DNA of 64,000 nt from Schistocephalus solidus (Eukaryota; Platyhelminthes; Cestoda; Diphyllobothriidea; Diphyllobothriidae), in NCBI GenBank assembly GCA_017591395.1, contig WEDG01004925.1, positions 1 to 64,000 on the forward strand, written 5' to 3'. The notes under the pieces are model-generated. The model saw only the letters and a list, made by a program, of their open reading frames with translations, was not told where the DNA came from and searched no databases. This document shows positions 42,375 through 53,107 of this stretch, piece by piece (position 1 is the first letter of the stretch; every line of letters begins with the position of its first letter). A program made the translations under genes and the position numbers.

Positions 42375-43030
42375 ACAATTTGACCGTCGTATCCAACGCG
42401 GTCCACCGTGTGCACAACCGTAAGTTGGCATAGGGTTGGTAACTTGCGTGTGCAATAGATTATAGTGAGAGCAGACTAGTGCTGAATCTACCACACTATC
42501 TCCCTCTCCCCCCCAGCTGGGCCCGACTTCATGACCCAGGAGAGGGTGCAGATGGCTGGCGCGGCCAGAGCCACCCCCTAGGCGTGCCGCCATATCTGGC
42601 TTGGATTCTACCGAGTTGGAGTACCATTAAGTTCCAATCAATATGGAGCCATTGCAGCCTGACTCTCAGTTTGCCAGTCAGCTACTCCACACATACAAAA
42701 ATTGGGCTGACCACGAGGTCCTAGTTATCCTATCAGGTAGTAACGTTCCAAACCACAGTTTTTAACGCTGAGCCGTTGACCTCACTTGCTCCCCTCCCCC
42801 AGAATCAGACCACCGTCCGATCCGGTCAGTGTGCTAATGCTGGGAATGGGCGCATCTGCTAATGCATCTAATGACCTCGTCTGCGCGTACCACGTATATG
42901 CCCTGGCCCCCAAACATCAGCATCATGGCTTCACACAAAATGCGCATACTGGACTAACTGCGAGGTCTGAGTGTAATTGTCATTTGCAGTCTTCCAAATC
43001 ACGACCCTTAGCGAACCGCGGTAGTTTCAG
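42375..43030 (-). repeat. Old RTE 3'UTR copy
   Basis: Plus-strand blocks in order: TTGACCGTCGTATCC, GTCCACCGTGTGC, GATGGCTGGCGCGGCCAGAG, CATTGCAGCCTGACTCTCAG, GGGCTGACCACGAGGTCC and GCTGAGCCGTTGACCTCACTT. It is diverged from variant a, with insertions, and has no coding region. Confidence 0.6.
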
Positions 43031-43049
43031 GCCTAAGCGCTGTTGATTG

Positions 43050-43150
43050 TATATGTTAACTATACTTCGCTTATGCGTCCGCGTTCACTCACCTTATTTA
43101 GCTTCTCTGATGGCATGTAAACTAACGGTTTTTTTCCACAGAATTCGTCC
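43050..43150 (+). repeat. Unnamed repeat pair, member 1
   Basis: GTATATGTTAACTATAC, TTATGCGTCCGCGTTCACT and a GTTTTTTT block resemble 44885-44990 (GTATATATTAACTATGCC, TAATGCGTCCGGGTTCACT). About 100 bp in the same orientation. The class is unknown. Confidence 0.4.
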
Positions 43151-43550
43151 TTTAAATGGTACCCTGCATAAAAGCAAAACACTTAGCATAACTTTTAATA
43201 AAAGTTGATCAATTATACTGTCGGGTCCTTGCCATTTTCAGATTGACTTTCTGAACAAACTCCACTTATGGTGTACTCCTTACTTACTGTTTATGTTATG
43301 CAATGATAGGGGGCAGTTGATAATTCATTGCGAATTTTTTTGGAAATATTAAGTCCGACTGCTTATGCTTGCCTCTTTATTTACCGGCTCCCCGATAAAC
43401 ATACATTCCATGCAGTACTCGCGCTCTTACAATAGACACATTGCAATTTATCAGGGCCTGATTTATGGATCCATTGTTGCATGAATAGGAAGATCGATGA
43501 CTGCGAAGAAGGGGACACGACCCCAAGAACAGGATCTTTATTAGGTTGAC

Positions 43551-43581
43551 GTTTCGGATTTCCTCTCGAATCCATCATCAG
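43551..43581 (-). ncRNA. Minimal hammerhead-like core (PLE type)
   Basis: Minus strand: CTGATGA (43581-43575), one U, stem II GGATT/AATCC closing an 8-nt loop, then GAAAC (43555-43551) and GTC. The core residues CUGAUGA and GAAA are intact, and ACGT gives the two-base-pair stem III of dimeric minimal hammerheads. A partner for stem I is not visible, and the first stem II position is an unpaired U. It is followed by CTAATAAAG, as in the other copies. Confidence 0.55.
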
Positions 43582-43748
43582 AGAGAGGGTTGTATAAGGG
43601 TACTAGATAGCTCAGGTTTTGCAGCATTTGTAGGATTTTGATGCTAGGCCACTACCTCCCTGTCACAATTGGCAGCTCCCAAATAAATCGCCGATAATTG
43701 TACGTCCAGTATGCCATTTTCATGCAGTTGATGACTCGGACTCTGTGT

Positions 43749-43779
43749 CTGATGATAAATTCGAGTGAGAATCCGAAAC
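43749..43779 (+). ncRNA. Minimal hammerhead-like core, inverted partner
   Basis: Plus strand: CTGATGA, then a weakened stem II (ATT/AAT), GAAAC, GTCAGACTAATAAAG. It is the same family as 43551-43581 in opposite orientation, about 170 bp away. Three of four stem I positions (AGAC after the cleavage site against GTGT before CTGATGA) can pair. Confidence 0.5.
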
Positions 43780-44169
43780 GTCAGACTAATAAAGCTTTTC
43801 TTCCAGTTATCGTGTCTCCTTTTTCTCGGCTACCTCCTGGGACTCACCATTTCACTTCTATCGATGACTTTGCATTTAGCCTTTCCGATGCTATTCACGG
43901 TCAAACGTCACTGGATATTGCATTGGAGTGGAAGCAGAAGCAAAAAATGGCACCTTGCCATAGAGGAATCACGCTGGGTGATCAAAATTTGCTCGTGTTG
44001 AGAATATCCATGCGCTACGTGGGCGGATTATAACAAAGCATATGTGGAGCGCTCTCATTGGTTGATTGGGAATTTAATAGAATCGAGGCTGCAACTGATA
44101 ACTTGAAATAATGTTCAAACTAAATTCCGGTGAGATTTTCAATCCCGAAAGGTATAAATCTATTTTAAG

Positions 44170-44515
44170 GGGCCTTTTCAGCAAGTTGTGCGTTGGGACT
44201 CAATCTGGAGCCCTCGCTAACAGTAATTTATGCAGAAAGATATTTTGAACTAAGACAATAGGGTCTGTAAAAGCCATTTCTGGTTTATCAGCCGTCCTCA
44301 GCCAGCCTTACGCAACCACAAGTGCAAGGCAACTGAGGATCGAATCGGGGTCTTTTGGTCTGATAGTCCCAAACGATGGGCTCGTTGCCTTGGCGCTTTT
44401 TGGACAAGTAAATTAACTATGGTCATGGTACGCAACTCAGATGCTAAGCACGTAGGCTGACGACGGCTAATAAATCAGAAATAGTCATCCCAGTCTTCCT
44501 TATCTTTGTGGAGAA
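44170..44515. repeat. SINE-A inverted dimer
   Basis: A minus copy (44170-44430; AAAAGCCATTTCTGGTTTAT, head near 44325-44395) is followed by a plus tail (44450-44515; GGCTGACGACGGCTAATAAA, TCTTCCTTATCTTTGTGG). It repeats the opposed-tail layout of 607-787 and 26090-26400. Confidence 0.6.
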
Positions 44516-44884
44516 TCGCTTTCTCCTAACCGTCTCGTGACAAAACAGTACCGAAGGAGTGCATGAACAGCCAATAATTCTTTCCACTGTGTTATTGTAG
44601 GCGGGTGTGAGAATGTCTGAGAATACCTAGCGTCAGGCAAGGGACAGATAGTAAGTTGTAGCGGTAATGTCAAAAATAGCATAATTAAAGGTTGCGTTAT
44701 TTTATTCTCATACGTCTAGAATTGAAACGCACCAATCATTGGGGCCTATGTTTCAACTAGACCTCTTTTAAAAACTGCTTAAGTGCATAATAGTTTTTGC
44801 AAACTGACTTTTTATCATATTTTAATTTGCAGGAGACTGCTTTGGAGACGTGTCTGTCCCTAGTCATTGGTGGACACTGTGCTA

Positions 44885-44990
44885 TTACTTGTATATATTA
44901 ACTATGCCTTGTTAATGCGTCCGGGTTCACTGCTTTCATTGCGCTTCTGCGATGAAAAGTAGAGGGTTTTTATTTACATTCGTCTCTTCT
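44885..44990 (+). repeat. Unnamed repeat pair, member 2
   Basis: Partner of 43050-43150. Confidence 0.4.
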
Positions 44991-45689
44991 ATGTTGCTGT
45001 AAACCTATTATTTTTACTTTCCTGAAGATGAAAGACATTTTTTCTCGGGCATGAATTTGAAACAACCATTAACATAAAGATTTGCTGAGGCCAGGAAAGA
45101 GGATACAATGAGCCTAAACGTTTCGTAGTAACCTCCAGTCTTTGGATTCTCACCCCCCCTTTTTTTACCGTTTTTAATCTTCTTTCTTTCTACGACGTTT
45201 TTAAGCACGCCTTTGCATGGATTTGTCAGATTGCTGCTTTTATATGTAGACACAATTGAAAAGGTTAAAAAAACACTAGGAAATGCACTCTAGCTAAGCT
45301 ATTGGCCAATCACTTCTTTCTCTGAATTTATTATTTGATTTTTGAAAATGTGAAGCTCTTTGTCCTTGGTATGAATTGTAAACAGTCACAAAACGGGTCG
45401 CGAGTTTAACTTCGCAACCACGAATATAATCACTTACGCCAGATGCAAGACAAGCCCAGAATTGATTGAACCCTGGGCCTCCGATGATAACTCAGCCAAT
45501 CGATTTATCGATCTGGCGCTGAAGTACACAACCCTGCGCAGTCATCCCCGGGTTGGCGTTACTGGTGTTTGATTGGCCCCTACGCCCTAGTACCGTAAGC
45601 TCAGATTAATTAAAACATGATCCTGGCGAGCGAGCAACCCTGCGATGGCGAACATTCGCCTCAATTATGCACTCCCACGTATCGAAGAC

Positions 45690-46050
45690 AAGTTGGCCGT
45701 ATCGAACGACGACGTCCACCGAGGACCGGATGGTGGACGTTAACTTGCGCGCGAATTAGCATGCACCGAGGCAGACTTGCTAGAAATATACGACACCCTC
45801 TCTTAATCCACCCACCTGACTCCGATGGCACAAAATTCAAAACCACAATGACTGGCTGTGGGCGCGGTGTCTTGCAATACCAAAAGCCCGCCTACGCGTG
45901 TCGCATACTCTGCAGATTTGCCAGGTTAAGTGGATGACAATGTTGCGGGGGCTACACTAAGGATAATTTTTCACAGACCCTGAGAATAACTGATTAAGCC
46001 TGTCGTTTGGCAGCCTTCAAAACCATGACTTTGCGCGTCGTGGTATATAC
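45690..46050 (-). repeat. Diverged RTE 3'UTR remnant
   Basis: Plus-strand blocks in order: GTATCGAACGACGACGTCCA, GTTAACTTGCGCGCGAATTA, CGACACCCTCTC and CACCTGACTCCGATG, then GGCAGCCTTCAAAACCATGA near 46010. Blocks of the UTR middle are missing. Confidence 0.5.
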
Positions 46051-46193
46051 AAGCGTCTACAGCCCATCAGAGCGAGCTAAGTGTCGACTCCTTTCTCAGT
46101 TAGGCGCTTTACTACAAGCGAAAAATTGGCGTTTACATCAGGACCTAACAAGTTCACTGCTGACTAGGACTGACTTGCTTTTATCAAGATACC

Positions 46194-46247
46194 GAAGAAG
46201 AAGAAGAAGAAGAAGAAGAGAAGACGAAAAAGAAAAAGAATAAGAAG
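46194..46247. repeat. (GAA)n and purine tract
   Basis: GAA triplets run to about 46220, followed by an A/G-rich stretch. It lies just before the SINE- and RTE-derived debris at 46460. Confidence 0.9.
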
Positions 46248-46459
46248 GTCACACTGCCTATTACCTCAATATTTCTGAGTCAGACATGTCCCAGAAGTTG
46301 TAGTGTCTAAACCATTCATAATTCCTTGATAGCAGAACCTGTTTACTCCTTAAAGTTTCGCATGTCCACTCGATGCTTCGGTTTGATTCACGAAGCAGAG
46401 ACCTCCTTGTCATTTTCTGTTGTGTGACAGCAGGAACCAGTTTCTGTGTGTGGCACGTG

Positions 46460-46690
46460 TAGACGGGCTGTCTAGTTTTGCCCGTGCCCGCATCCATCTC
46501 CGGTCGTCTTGTAAACTTTTCCATTAGAGACTGGTGAGTGTGTGTGTGTGTGAGAGAGAGAGAACGAGTGCAGTTGACGCTGCACAAGTCTGCTGTCGCT
46601 ATAAATTAATTCGCATTCAGGTAGTCAGTGCTGCAACGAGCCATTTAGGCCCTTGTGGAAGTTGTCACCTGCGACGGTCAAAACGCCATT
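46460..46690 (+). repeat. RTE 3'UTR remnant, sense orientation, with (GT)n(GA)n
   Basis: CATCTCCGGTCGTCTTG, a (GT)n(GA)n tract at 46534-46565 in place of the usual purine-rich segment, GACGCTGCACAAGTCTGC, and CACCTGCGACGGTCAAAACG follow the UTR order in sense orientation. Confidence 0.5.
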
Positions 46691-46731
46691 GGTTTCGCTT
46701 TGCAATTATTAATCAACTGCGCCCACGAGAA

Positions 46732-47000
46732 TCACAACTCAAGCAGTTCGCGGTTCACGTGGTTGTCAACCCTTGCGGCCTCACCAAATTGGAATATGTG
46801 GGCAGGTCCCGTCGCATGAGTCACAGCTTGAGAGTCAGTGTCTTTCCTCCTCACTGCTGCCGCATACTCGGCCATTCGCGTGCGAAGTAGTCTCCTAGGT
46901 TCTTCGATATAGTTGCTTTGTCTGCAACTGCACCAGATTCGGTAAACGAGACTCCAGACGTTTCTTGCCGTGGTAGTGGGTCTTTTTTGCGGGTTGACAG
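46732..47000 (-). pseudogene. PLE-type GIY-YIG endonuclease fragment
   Basis: VWSLVYRIWCSCRQSNYIEE, RRLLRTRMAEYAAAVRRKD, HIFQFGEA and NRELLEL are the GIY-YIG fold of a Penelope-like element. The first Tyr is kept (VYRIWCSC), but the YIG motif reads YIE and the GET loop reads EEP, so the nuclease is disabled. Upstream is the repeat at 46990-47240, not an RT, so the fragment has been separated from its polymerase. Confidence 0.65.
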
Positions 47001-47240
47001 AGTGTGGTAGATGCCCCAAGAAAGTCAAACCGGGTATAAACTGAGTTACGTGCATGTCTCCGGTGCTGTGCGATGAAAGTCGCCGTACGCGATGTCAAAC
47101 TGCCTGGTACAGCACGTACGCGATAGTTTACTGCACGAAGGGAAGCTAAGGAATTGACACAGCCCTCGCTCCACGGCGCACCTGCTCCTGCGAAGCCATC
47201 ATGCTGTAACAGTGAGATCGCAAGTGGGAGCCAAGTCATA
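46990..47240 (-). repeat. Inverted repeat with 48945-49420, left member
   Basis: The reverse complement matches 49166-49420 at about 80-85% by eye (GCATGATGGCTTCG, GGAGCAGGTGC, GTGGAGCGAGGGCTGTGT, CGCGTACGTGCTGTACCAGG, GCACAGCACCGGAGACAT). It also matches 48945-48975 (CTTGGCTCCCACTTGCGATC). The right copy has about 190 bp inserted between those two parts. Confidence 0.65.
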
Positions 47241-47424
47241 CGTGTGGCACGCGTAAGGGTTCAGAAAATGCAGTGGTTGCGGTGCAAAAGTCGGTCTCGG
47301 TAAAAACTGAGTCAGTATAAGCCATCAGTAGGACGCGTACGTTGTAACTGATTCATATCACCTTGGGATGCGAAGGAGTGAGAGTGGAGTTCAAGCGTTA
47401 TGAACACTACGAGAAGGCAAATCA

Positions 47425-47470
47425 GCAAACACGTGTTTTCGGTAACTCATCATCGGGCCGGTACAATTGC
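47425..47470 (-). repeat. PLE pseudo-LTR motif, second class
   Basis: Minus strand: CGATGATGAGTTACCGAAAA followed by CACGTGTT. The ACACGTGT palindrome is the same as in the 8339 ribozyme, and GATGA and GAAAA keep parts of the hammerhead core, but no stem II is evident. It lies 3' of the PLE coding fragment at 47954. Confidence 0.4.
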
Positions 47471-47953
47471 AAGGAAAATTAAATGTGAAGTGTTGACAGG
47501 GTTTAAAAGCTGAGAAGAAGTAGATGCGATCGCTAGATATTACGAATTCCATTTAAACGCGTCTGCTACTTCTCAATTCTTTCCAGGAACTCACATTATC
47601 ACTTGTATCGGCAAGGTTCATAAGTACCTAATCGTTAATATTGCCCGTCTGCACGCCGCCTACATGGCGATGTCGGCGCATAGAGGCCATTGGGACTATT
47701 AAACGGGCTGAAGATAGGGTTTAGTATGGGGATTAAACATCACTGTCAGGTACACGGAGTGAAAAAGTGTCGTCAGGGGGTGGGATCGTCGTGGGTGTGG
47801 GCCACGGAAAAGAGAGCACCTGTACGACCGTCTTCATGGCCACTGCCTCGGCTGTCGCGAGCGCTCGTTGGCGTAGGCCTTTAGAGAAGTTGGCTGTTGT
47901 CCGGTAGACAACCCGAAAGGCTTCTTTGGGATCAACGTTGTGGTGAGTATCAA

Positions 47954-48960
47954 TTAGATGGGGATAATTGAACTCGATATTGATATAGTTTCACCTTTAC
48001 CTAACCCGGCAGGTATGGGTTCACGTACCCTTTTTTCAAGATGCCTCGTTGTACGGTCAATGTATCCTGCTCCACAGGAGCAAGTGAATGAATAAATACA
48101 CATTGATTTTACCCTCAACAGGATTCGATCTTTACCCTCCACGCGTAGGAGGGAAGAGTTCGTAAAGAATACCTGTGGGTTCTCCGCGGGGGTGGCTGTT
48201 TTCAGGTGCGTCTTACTTGTTTGCTGGTTGCATCCCCTACGAAGGGCGGTCTTATGAACACGTCTTTGTTGTATGCGGTGAAGGTGATAGGCTTTGTAGT
48301 GCGCTCTCCAACATCTCGGAGGGTGAATTTTTCTGCGATCCTTTTTAACGAAGTGTGTCCTGCAGCTGCGGCAGATGCGTCGCACTCTCGCTGCTAGTCC
48401 CTGGACTAACTTTCGCTTTATACTCCGGAGAACAAAACTGTTAAATTAAATGTATTGCCCCATCCAGGGTTTCTTTCAGAATACCCTAAGTTGAATAGAT
48501 CCATCCTCTTGCCTTTGTAAAAGGTTATCAAGGAACGCAATTTAGTTCCCCATCTCAGACTCTGCAGAAAATTTGAGCGAGGGATGCACTCTGTTAAACT
48601 TCCCGACCAGGGCGTCTGTGTCGGGGCTATTATCTGTCAGGCAGAAGAAGTCATCCACGTTCTAACCGTAAAATTCGAGTTGAGCCATGCTGTTCTTAAG
48701 ACTCGATTCCTCGATCTTGCCCATGAAAACATTTGTGAGAAATTGTTTAAAGGGTGAAACTATCGTTACACCATCTAACTTCCTGTATAGCTGGCCATTG
48801 CATAGTAACTGGACACTTTGCGTACATCACGTCAGAATTTCTCCAAGAATTTTTTCGGGCCTACCTACAGTAGTTTCATTATCTCATGAAATAGCAACAA
48901 AGACGTGACTGCCTTTCGTAGAGGAGGCAACCAGCCTCACGCATCACTTGGCTCCCACTT
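47954..48960 (-). pseudogene. Penelope-like element, RT to GIY-YIG
   Basis: Minus strand, 5' to 3': NGQLYRKLDGVTIVSPFKQF and TNVFMGKIEESSLKN near 48690-48800 (RT region before the catalytic box); NVDDFFCLTDNSPDTDALV with a stop just before it and HPSLKFSAESEMGN (catalytic VDD region near 48550-48670); then the 143-codon frame 47954-48385 with SMCIYSFTCSCGAGYIDRTT and RHLEKRVRE, the GIY-YIG nuclease with YIG changed to YID. RT and nuclease are in the standard PLE order. Stops in the RT show it is dead. About 900 bp of 3' flank holds the 47425 motif. Confidence 0.7.
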
Positions 48961-49420
48961 GCGATCTCATTGTTAAATCGTATGCGATTTTAGTGACCTG
49001 GCGGGCTCCCTCACCGTTGTTTTCCGTGGAACGCTATTACTCGAAAGCCTCAGCTAATTAACCGGCAGTTCATTTTGCTCTGTTTTACATTCAAACCACC
49101 CTTTGTTATCCACTGCTTCAACTTGGACGTCTTTGTGACCTGCTCTACTTTCCTAGCCCTGTCGGACAGCATGATGGCTTCGGAGGAGCAGGTGCACCGT
49201 GGAGCGAGGGCTGTGTTGATTCCTTAGCTTCGCAGATCGTGCAATAAATCATCGCGTACGTGCTGTACCAGGCAGTTCGACATTTCAAGCGGTGACTTTC
49301 ATCGCATGCCCCACGGACTGGGGCACAGCACCGGAGACATACAGGCGACTCAGTTTATACCCAGTTTGACTTTCATGCAGCATCTACTGCACTTTCTCAA
49401 CCCTCATCCAGCATAGTTTG
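48945..49420 (+). repeat. Inverted repeat with 46990-47240, right member
   Basis: See 46990-47240. The insertion at about 48976-49165 has no recognised content. Beyond 49380 the sequence continues into RTE 3'UTR-like blocks. Confidence 0.6.
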
Positions 49421-49800
49421 ATGGTATGGCAAAGTCAAGATGACCAGAGGCGTGTGATATTGTTGTCACTGACAAAGCTGAATTACCGTCTACGCGGACA
49501 ACACTCATGACCTAGTTTCTGCTTCAGGTGTACCGGGCTACAATAAGTGAGCTTCTTATCTCACATGGATGGGTGACCGAGAAGATTCCACAGTGGGAAG
49601 GCGTCAGTGCAGCTTGACACCCAATCCTGAGAGGTAACGAGCTGGCCTTTCAGTCGGAAACCTTCTCAATCACGACCCTTTGAGCCTCATGGTAGATTCA
49701 ACGTCTGATGGGTCGCGGGGATAGTGTCAGGCGCACTCCCCTTCTCTTCCCTCTTTCAAACACCAGACTGCTCTCTGAGTCTGTCAAATAGCCAGTGATG
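49421..49800 (-). repeat. Diverged RTE 3'UTR remnant
   Basis: GGCAAAGTCAAGATGACCAG, GCAGCTTGACACCCAATCC, CTTTCAGTCGGAAACCTTCT and ACACCAGACTGCTCTCTGAG resemble, in order, the RTE 3'UTR (plus-strand reading). They are much diverged. Positions 49801-50515 show nothing further. Confidence 0.4.
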
Positions 49801-50515
49801 GGATTGGACGCAGTGACTCATGCAGAGTGAAATCCTGTGTCCAGTGCATACCACGTACGATAGTTACTGTGAGCTCGTACAGGCTCTGCGCATCTAGATA
49901 ACGCCTGCCACGAGCCGATCTGTGTCCGTTTTGGCCTAGTTCCTTTTGCAGCAAAGTCCGCCATGGATGTCTCCACTAAGGATCCATTTTTGACGAAAAA
50001 GAGATTGTACCAACCACTCAACACTGACTCTTACCAATCGTCTGGATACAGCCTTCCTATCCACTTTTTCTACCGCACGACTGCATGATACCCCCCTTGA
50101 AAGCTTCTGAATTGGTTACCTAACTATAATCTATTAAAGACTATGCGGAGCCAAAATTAGCAAATAATCTTTGCCGAGGTTTATTGCCTCTGCATTGAGT
50201 AGTCTAGTTGAGGTGGTCTCACTCAACTGCAGGACTAGGTGATCATTATCATACAGCTAGAAGTACTGTGGTAGCCTAGGCAACTCGCTTATCACATCAA
50301 CCCACCTCGTTAAGAACTCGATAGGTATGGTAATGTTAGCCGGGTGTAGCGTTTACCAACCTGTCGAGCTTGTCTGGTCCGTTTTGTACCTCAACCAGTG
50401 TCTAGGGGACTCCTAGGTGGCGGCAGTCACTTTAAAGTCATTAAAAGGGACTCTCAGTTACTGCAGTTGTCGAGTCTTCTATTCCATATAGCCAGGAGCG
50501 TTTAGTGATCCAACG

Positions 50516-50855
50516 TCATCTGCATGTTGAACGCTGAACCTCTCGCGTCCACATGCACGTGCGCACCAGTGGCTGTCTGATCCTCGACTGTCCAAAGCGG
50601 CCAATCATCTTCAACCCTGACTCATACATAACCTTGCTGGATACCCTGTGACAAGTACGGGCGGTCTCGAACACTTGGGACGTCGCGGCTGCAGCGGCAG
50701 GACGTGCCCTCAACCGCCAGCCAACCTCTTCCAACCCCTACTACAATGGTTCTGCACAGAATGCACTATCCTCCCAACTAGCGTCTCACTTCCTCTCTTC
50801 TCCTACGCAACTAGGTCAGATGTTCGTAGCGGTGCGATAAGCTCACTCTGTAGAT
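50516..50855 (+). repeat. Dispersed repeat X, copy 2
   Basis: Same orientation as copy 1 (1973-2318): GCTGAACCTCTCGCGTCC, GCGCACCAGTGGCTGTCTGA, AGCGGCCAATCAT, CCGCCAGCCAACCTCT and CTATCCTCCC in order. Confidence 0.6.
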
Positions 50856-51059
50856 GCATCTAGAGCAGAAACTGGCCTTTTCTTGCACTCTTGACTACGC
50901 AGCAGTCAGAACTGGAAGTATATTTAAAAGGCTTGATTACTGCGTTTAGTTGAAAAGCAGCTCATTTAATGTGTGCCAATATTTTGGGTGCTGTCAGTTT
51001 AACTAGACTGTGGTGAACATTTTATCAGTGCTCTTTTTGGAACAAAAATATTGATAATC

Positions 51060-51190
51060 GTTACCGACAAAGACAAGGGAGACTGGTAGCCAGCTATACC
51101 CAACCGCATATGGTGCACCACCCCAGGTTTGAAACCATGACCTGCTGAGTAGAAGAACAACACTAACCAGTAGGCTAAGGGCTCGGTGAA
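51060..51190 (-). repeat. SINE-A, truncated copy
   Basis: ACCGACAAAGACAAGGGAGA and the head (CCCCAGGTTTGAAACCATGA on plus) are joined with about 45 bp of body missing between them. Confidence 0.6.
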
Positions 51191-51649
51191 TTAAGTCACG
51201 AAAATAAAGGAAAATAATAAGAAGCATGCCATCATATCTTCATCATAGTTTTCCCCTTAAATGCAGTCTGTATGCAGGGAAAATAATGACTGTTTTCTCG
51301 AGTACATAATTTCTGTCTCGGTTCCATGCAGGCGATTGAATCTCCTTCTGTATGTATTTCTAGCTGGTCTTGGTATCTAAAATTAAAGCGTAGTTTGCTA
51401 TTCCTAACCTTCTACTTTGAGCAAAATGGGTAAATTCTGCTTATTGTGCTCTATTCCAGGGAAGCTTTCCACATATGTTCCTCGTAAAGTGTTCTTGGAG
51501 CCCAAGTGTGCATGCTGTTAAAATATCTGGCTTTTTATCCGTTAATCAACTTCAAGCCAGCAGAGTAGGCTCTTTGAGAGCAAACATACATACAGTGCGT
51601 AGCAAAGTATCCCAAACGTAGTGACATATTGGGATTCCTTCGACCCACG

Positions 51650-51850
51650 GGAGCCGTGAGTTTAATCACACTTGGGTCAAATTGCCCGCCCAGCCTACAG
51701 CAAAGTATGGAATCCACCAATTCTTCTATAGTAAGCTGACTGATCAAGCAGGTTTTCCTAAACAATCAATCTAGAATCCACCAGATGACTACCAGGCACC
51801 ATTAATTGGTAGAGTATTTTGGCAGATTTGAATAATTCCTTTGACCCACT
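51650..51850 (-). repeat. SINE-B body, minus copy
   Basis: Plus-strand reading: GGGAGCCGTGAGTTTAATCA, CCGCCCAGCCTACAGC, CCAGATGACTACCAGGCACC, CAGATTTGAATAATTCCTTT. Its own head is not preserved to the left. Confidence 0.65.
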
Positions 51851-52015
51851 TGCGGATAACTTGACCCAAGTGTGATTAAACTCACGGCTTCCGGTGGGGC
51901 CTCTTAGATTAGTTGGCTAGAACATTGACTGTACTAAAGCCTTCCCCATTGCTGGCGTGGGTTTGAATCCTACCGAGGCTGCCAAGTTTTTCACAATTGG
52001 ATCAAATTGATCATA
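51851..52015 (+). repeat. SINE-B, opposed copy with tRNA-like head
   Basis: ACTTGACCCAAGTGTGATTA (the end of a plus-oriented unit) is followed by a head (GGGGCCTCTTAGATTAGTTG, GGGTTTGAATCCTACCGAGG) and the start of the next body. It opposes the minus copy on its left, as at 31150-31690. Confidence 0.65.
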
Positions 52016-52399
52016 TTTTTTTGTTTGGATGATCCTCTAAATATGGCCCAAACCACCGTCTGTACAATAAAAAGACGTCCAAGAGGACACTGCATAGACA
52101 AAAACTTTCATGTACCGTCTTACTTGAAAGGCTTTGACAAAAACAACTTACCAACTCGTGAGTATTGGAAGTAAGTCAGGATACTGAAGACCGCAAAGCA
52201 CTCTTTGACATTCCTAGGACGCTCTGAAAATCAGCGGACTTTACCATCATTAGAATAACTCAACAGTTTTGTGCATTAAAATATATAAATACACTGACAG
52301 TGGTATTTTTGTACTTGCAGTGGCTAATTATACTGTACATATAGTCATTTGGTGGGTCTGTCGAAGTCGTGTGGTGAATAAAACACGAAGGTTCCCTAA

Positions 52400-52610
52400 A
52401 TCAGCAGTCAGGGAAGACGGGTTAGGTAGGAAAAGCTTTTACTGAACAGAAGAGTGTACAAGAGGTCCGCAAGTTTTTGCTGTAAACTGTTTCTCCAGGC
52501 AAAGTCCCACAGCTAGCCGTGTCCGACGCTAGTATTGCTCGACCAGCTGCAAAATAGGTTAACCTGCAACCAATCGATGAAGAGAGAAATATCGATCGAC
52601 GCCATGGCGT
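52400..52610 (-). repeat. Dispersed repeat Z, copy 3
   Basis: The reverse complement aligns with 9390-9595: GATCGATATTTCTCTCTTCA, CAGCTGGTCGAGC, TGCTGTAAACTG-like, CAGTAAAAGCTTTTCC, and a CCCTGACT end. Confidence 0.45.
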
Positions 52611-52683
52611 TGCAAGCATGTGATCTGCTCACGGGAATGGGCAGAATTTTTCACACGTGATAAGATAGGGCCTGCCCTAGCAG

Positions 52684-52800
52684 CAAGCGTATATCGAGGC
52701 GATAGCGGGGCGATATCGATTTTTCGCTATAGGTATATCGAGTCTACAGCGATTTTGTCCGGCGGATTTATATCGAGGCGATATCGAATTTTCGAGATAC
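52684..52800. repeat. Cluster of ATATCGA/TCGATAT half-sites
   Basis: ATATCGAGGCGATA occurs twice (about 52690 and 52770), with GGCGATATCGA, TATATCGAG and CGATATCGAATTTTCG around them. The half-sites are arranged as small palindromes over about 115 bp. An ATGGCGGCAGCTTGC-like start with good context follows at 52807 but opens only a 37-codon frame. Confidence 0.45.
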
Positions 52801-53107
52801 TCAAAAATGGCGGCAGCTTGCAGTACAGTATTGCGGGTTATTTGTTTATTTGGCTTAAAAACGACCCCCGCCCTTAATCCATTCGTAGTAGCAGTTTTTT
52901 CTTCTCCATTTACGATTTAACTCTCTTATTATCGCTTAATTCGAACGACCAAATTATAATCATCGGACCGAGTGACCGTCACACTATTAAGCGACCCTCC
53001 TTCAACATGGATTAAACGTGAAATGCGAAAGTTTGTTTCATATTAAGTGTATATTGTAAAAAAATTAGAAAAAAAAATATATGTACAAATGCTGAAAGAA
53101 TTGCTTC

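Noticed and set aside
47425..47470. A complete hammerhead at the PLE tail
   Set aside because: ACACGTGT and GAAAA are present, but no stem II can be drawn between GATGA and GAAA, so it is listed only as a related motif.
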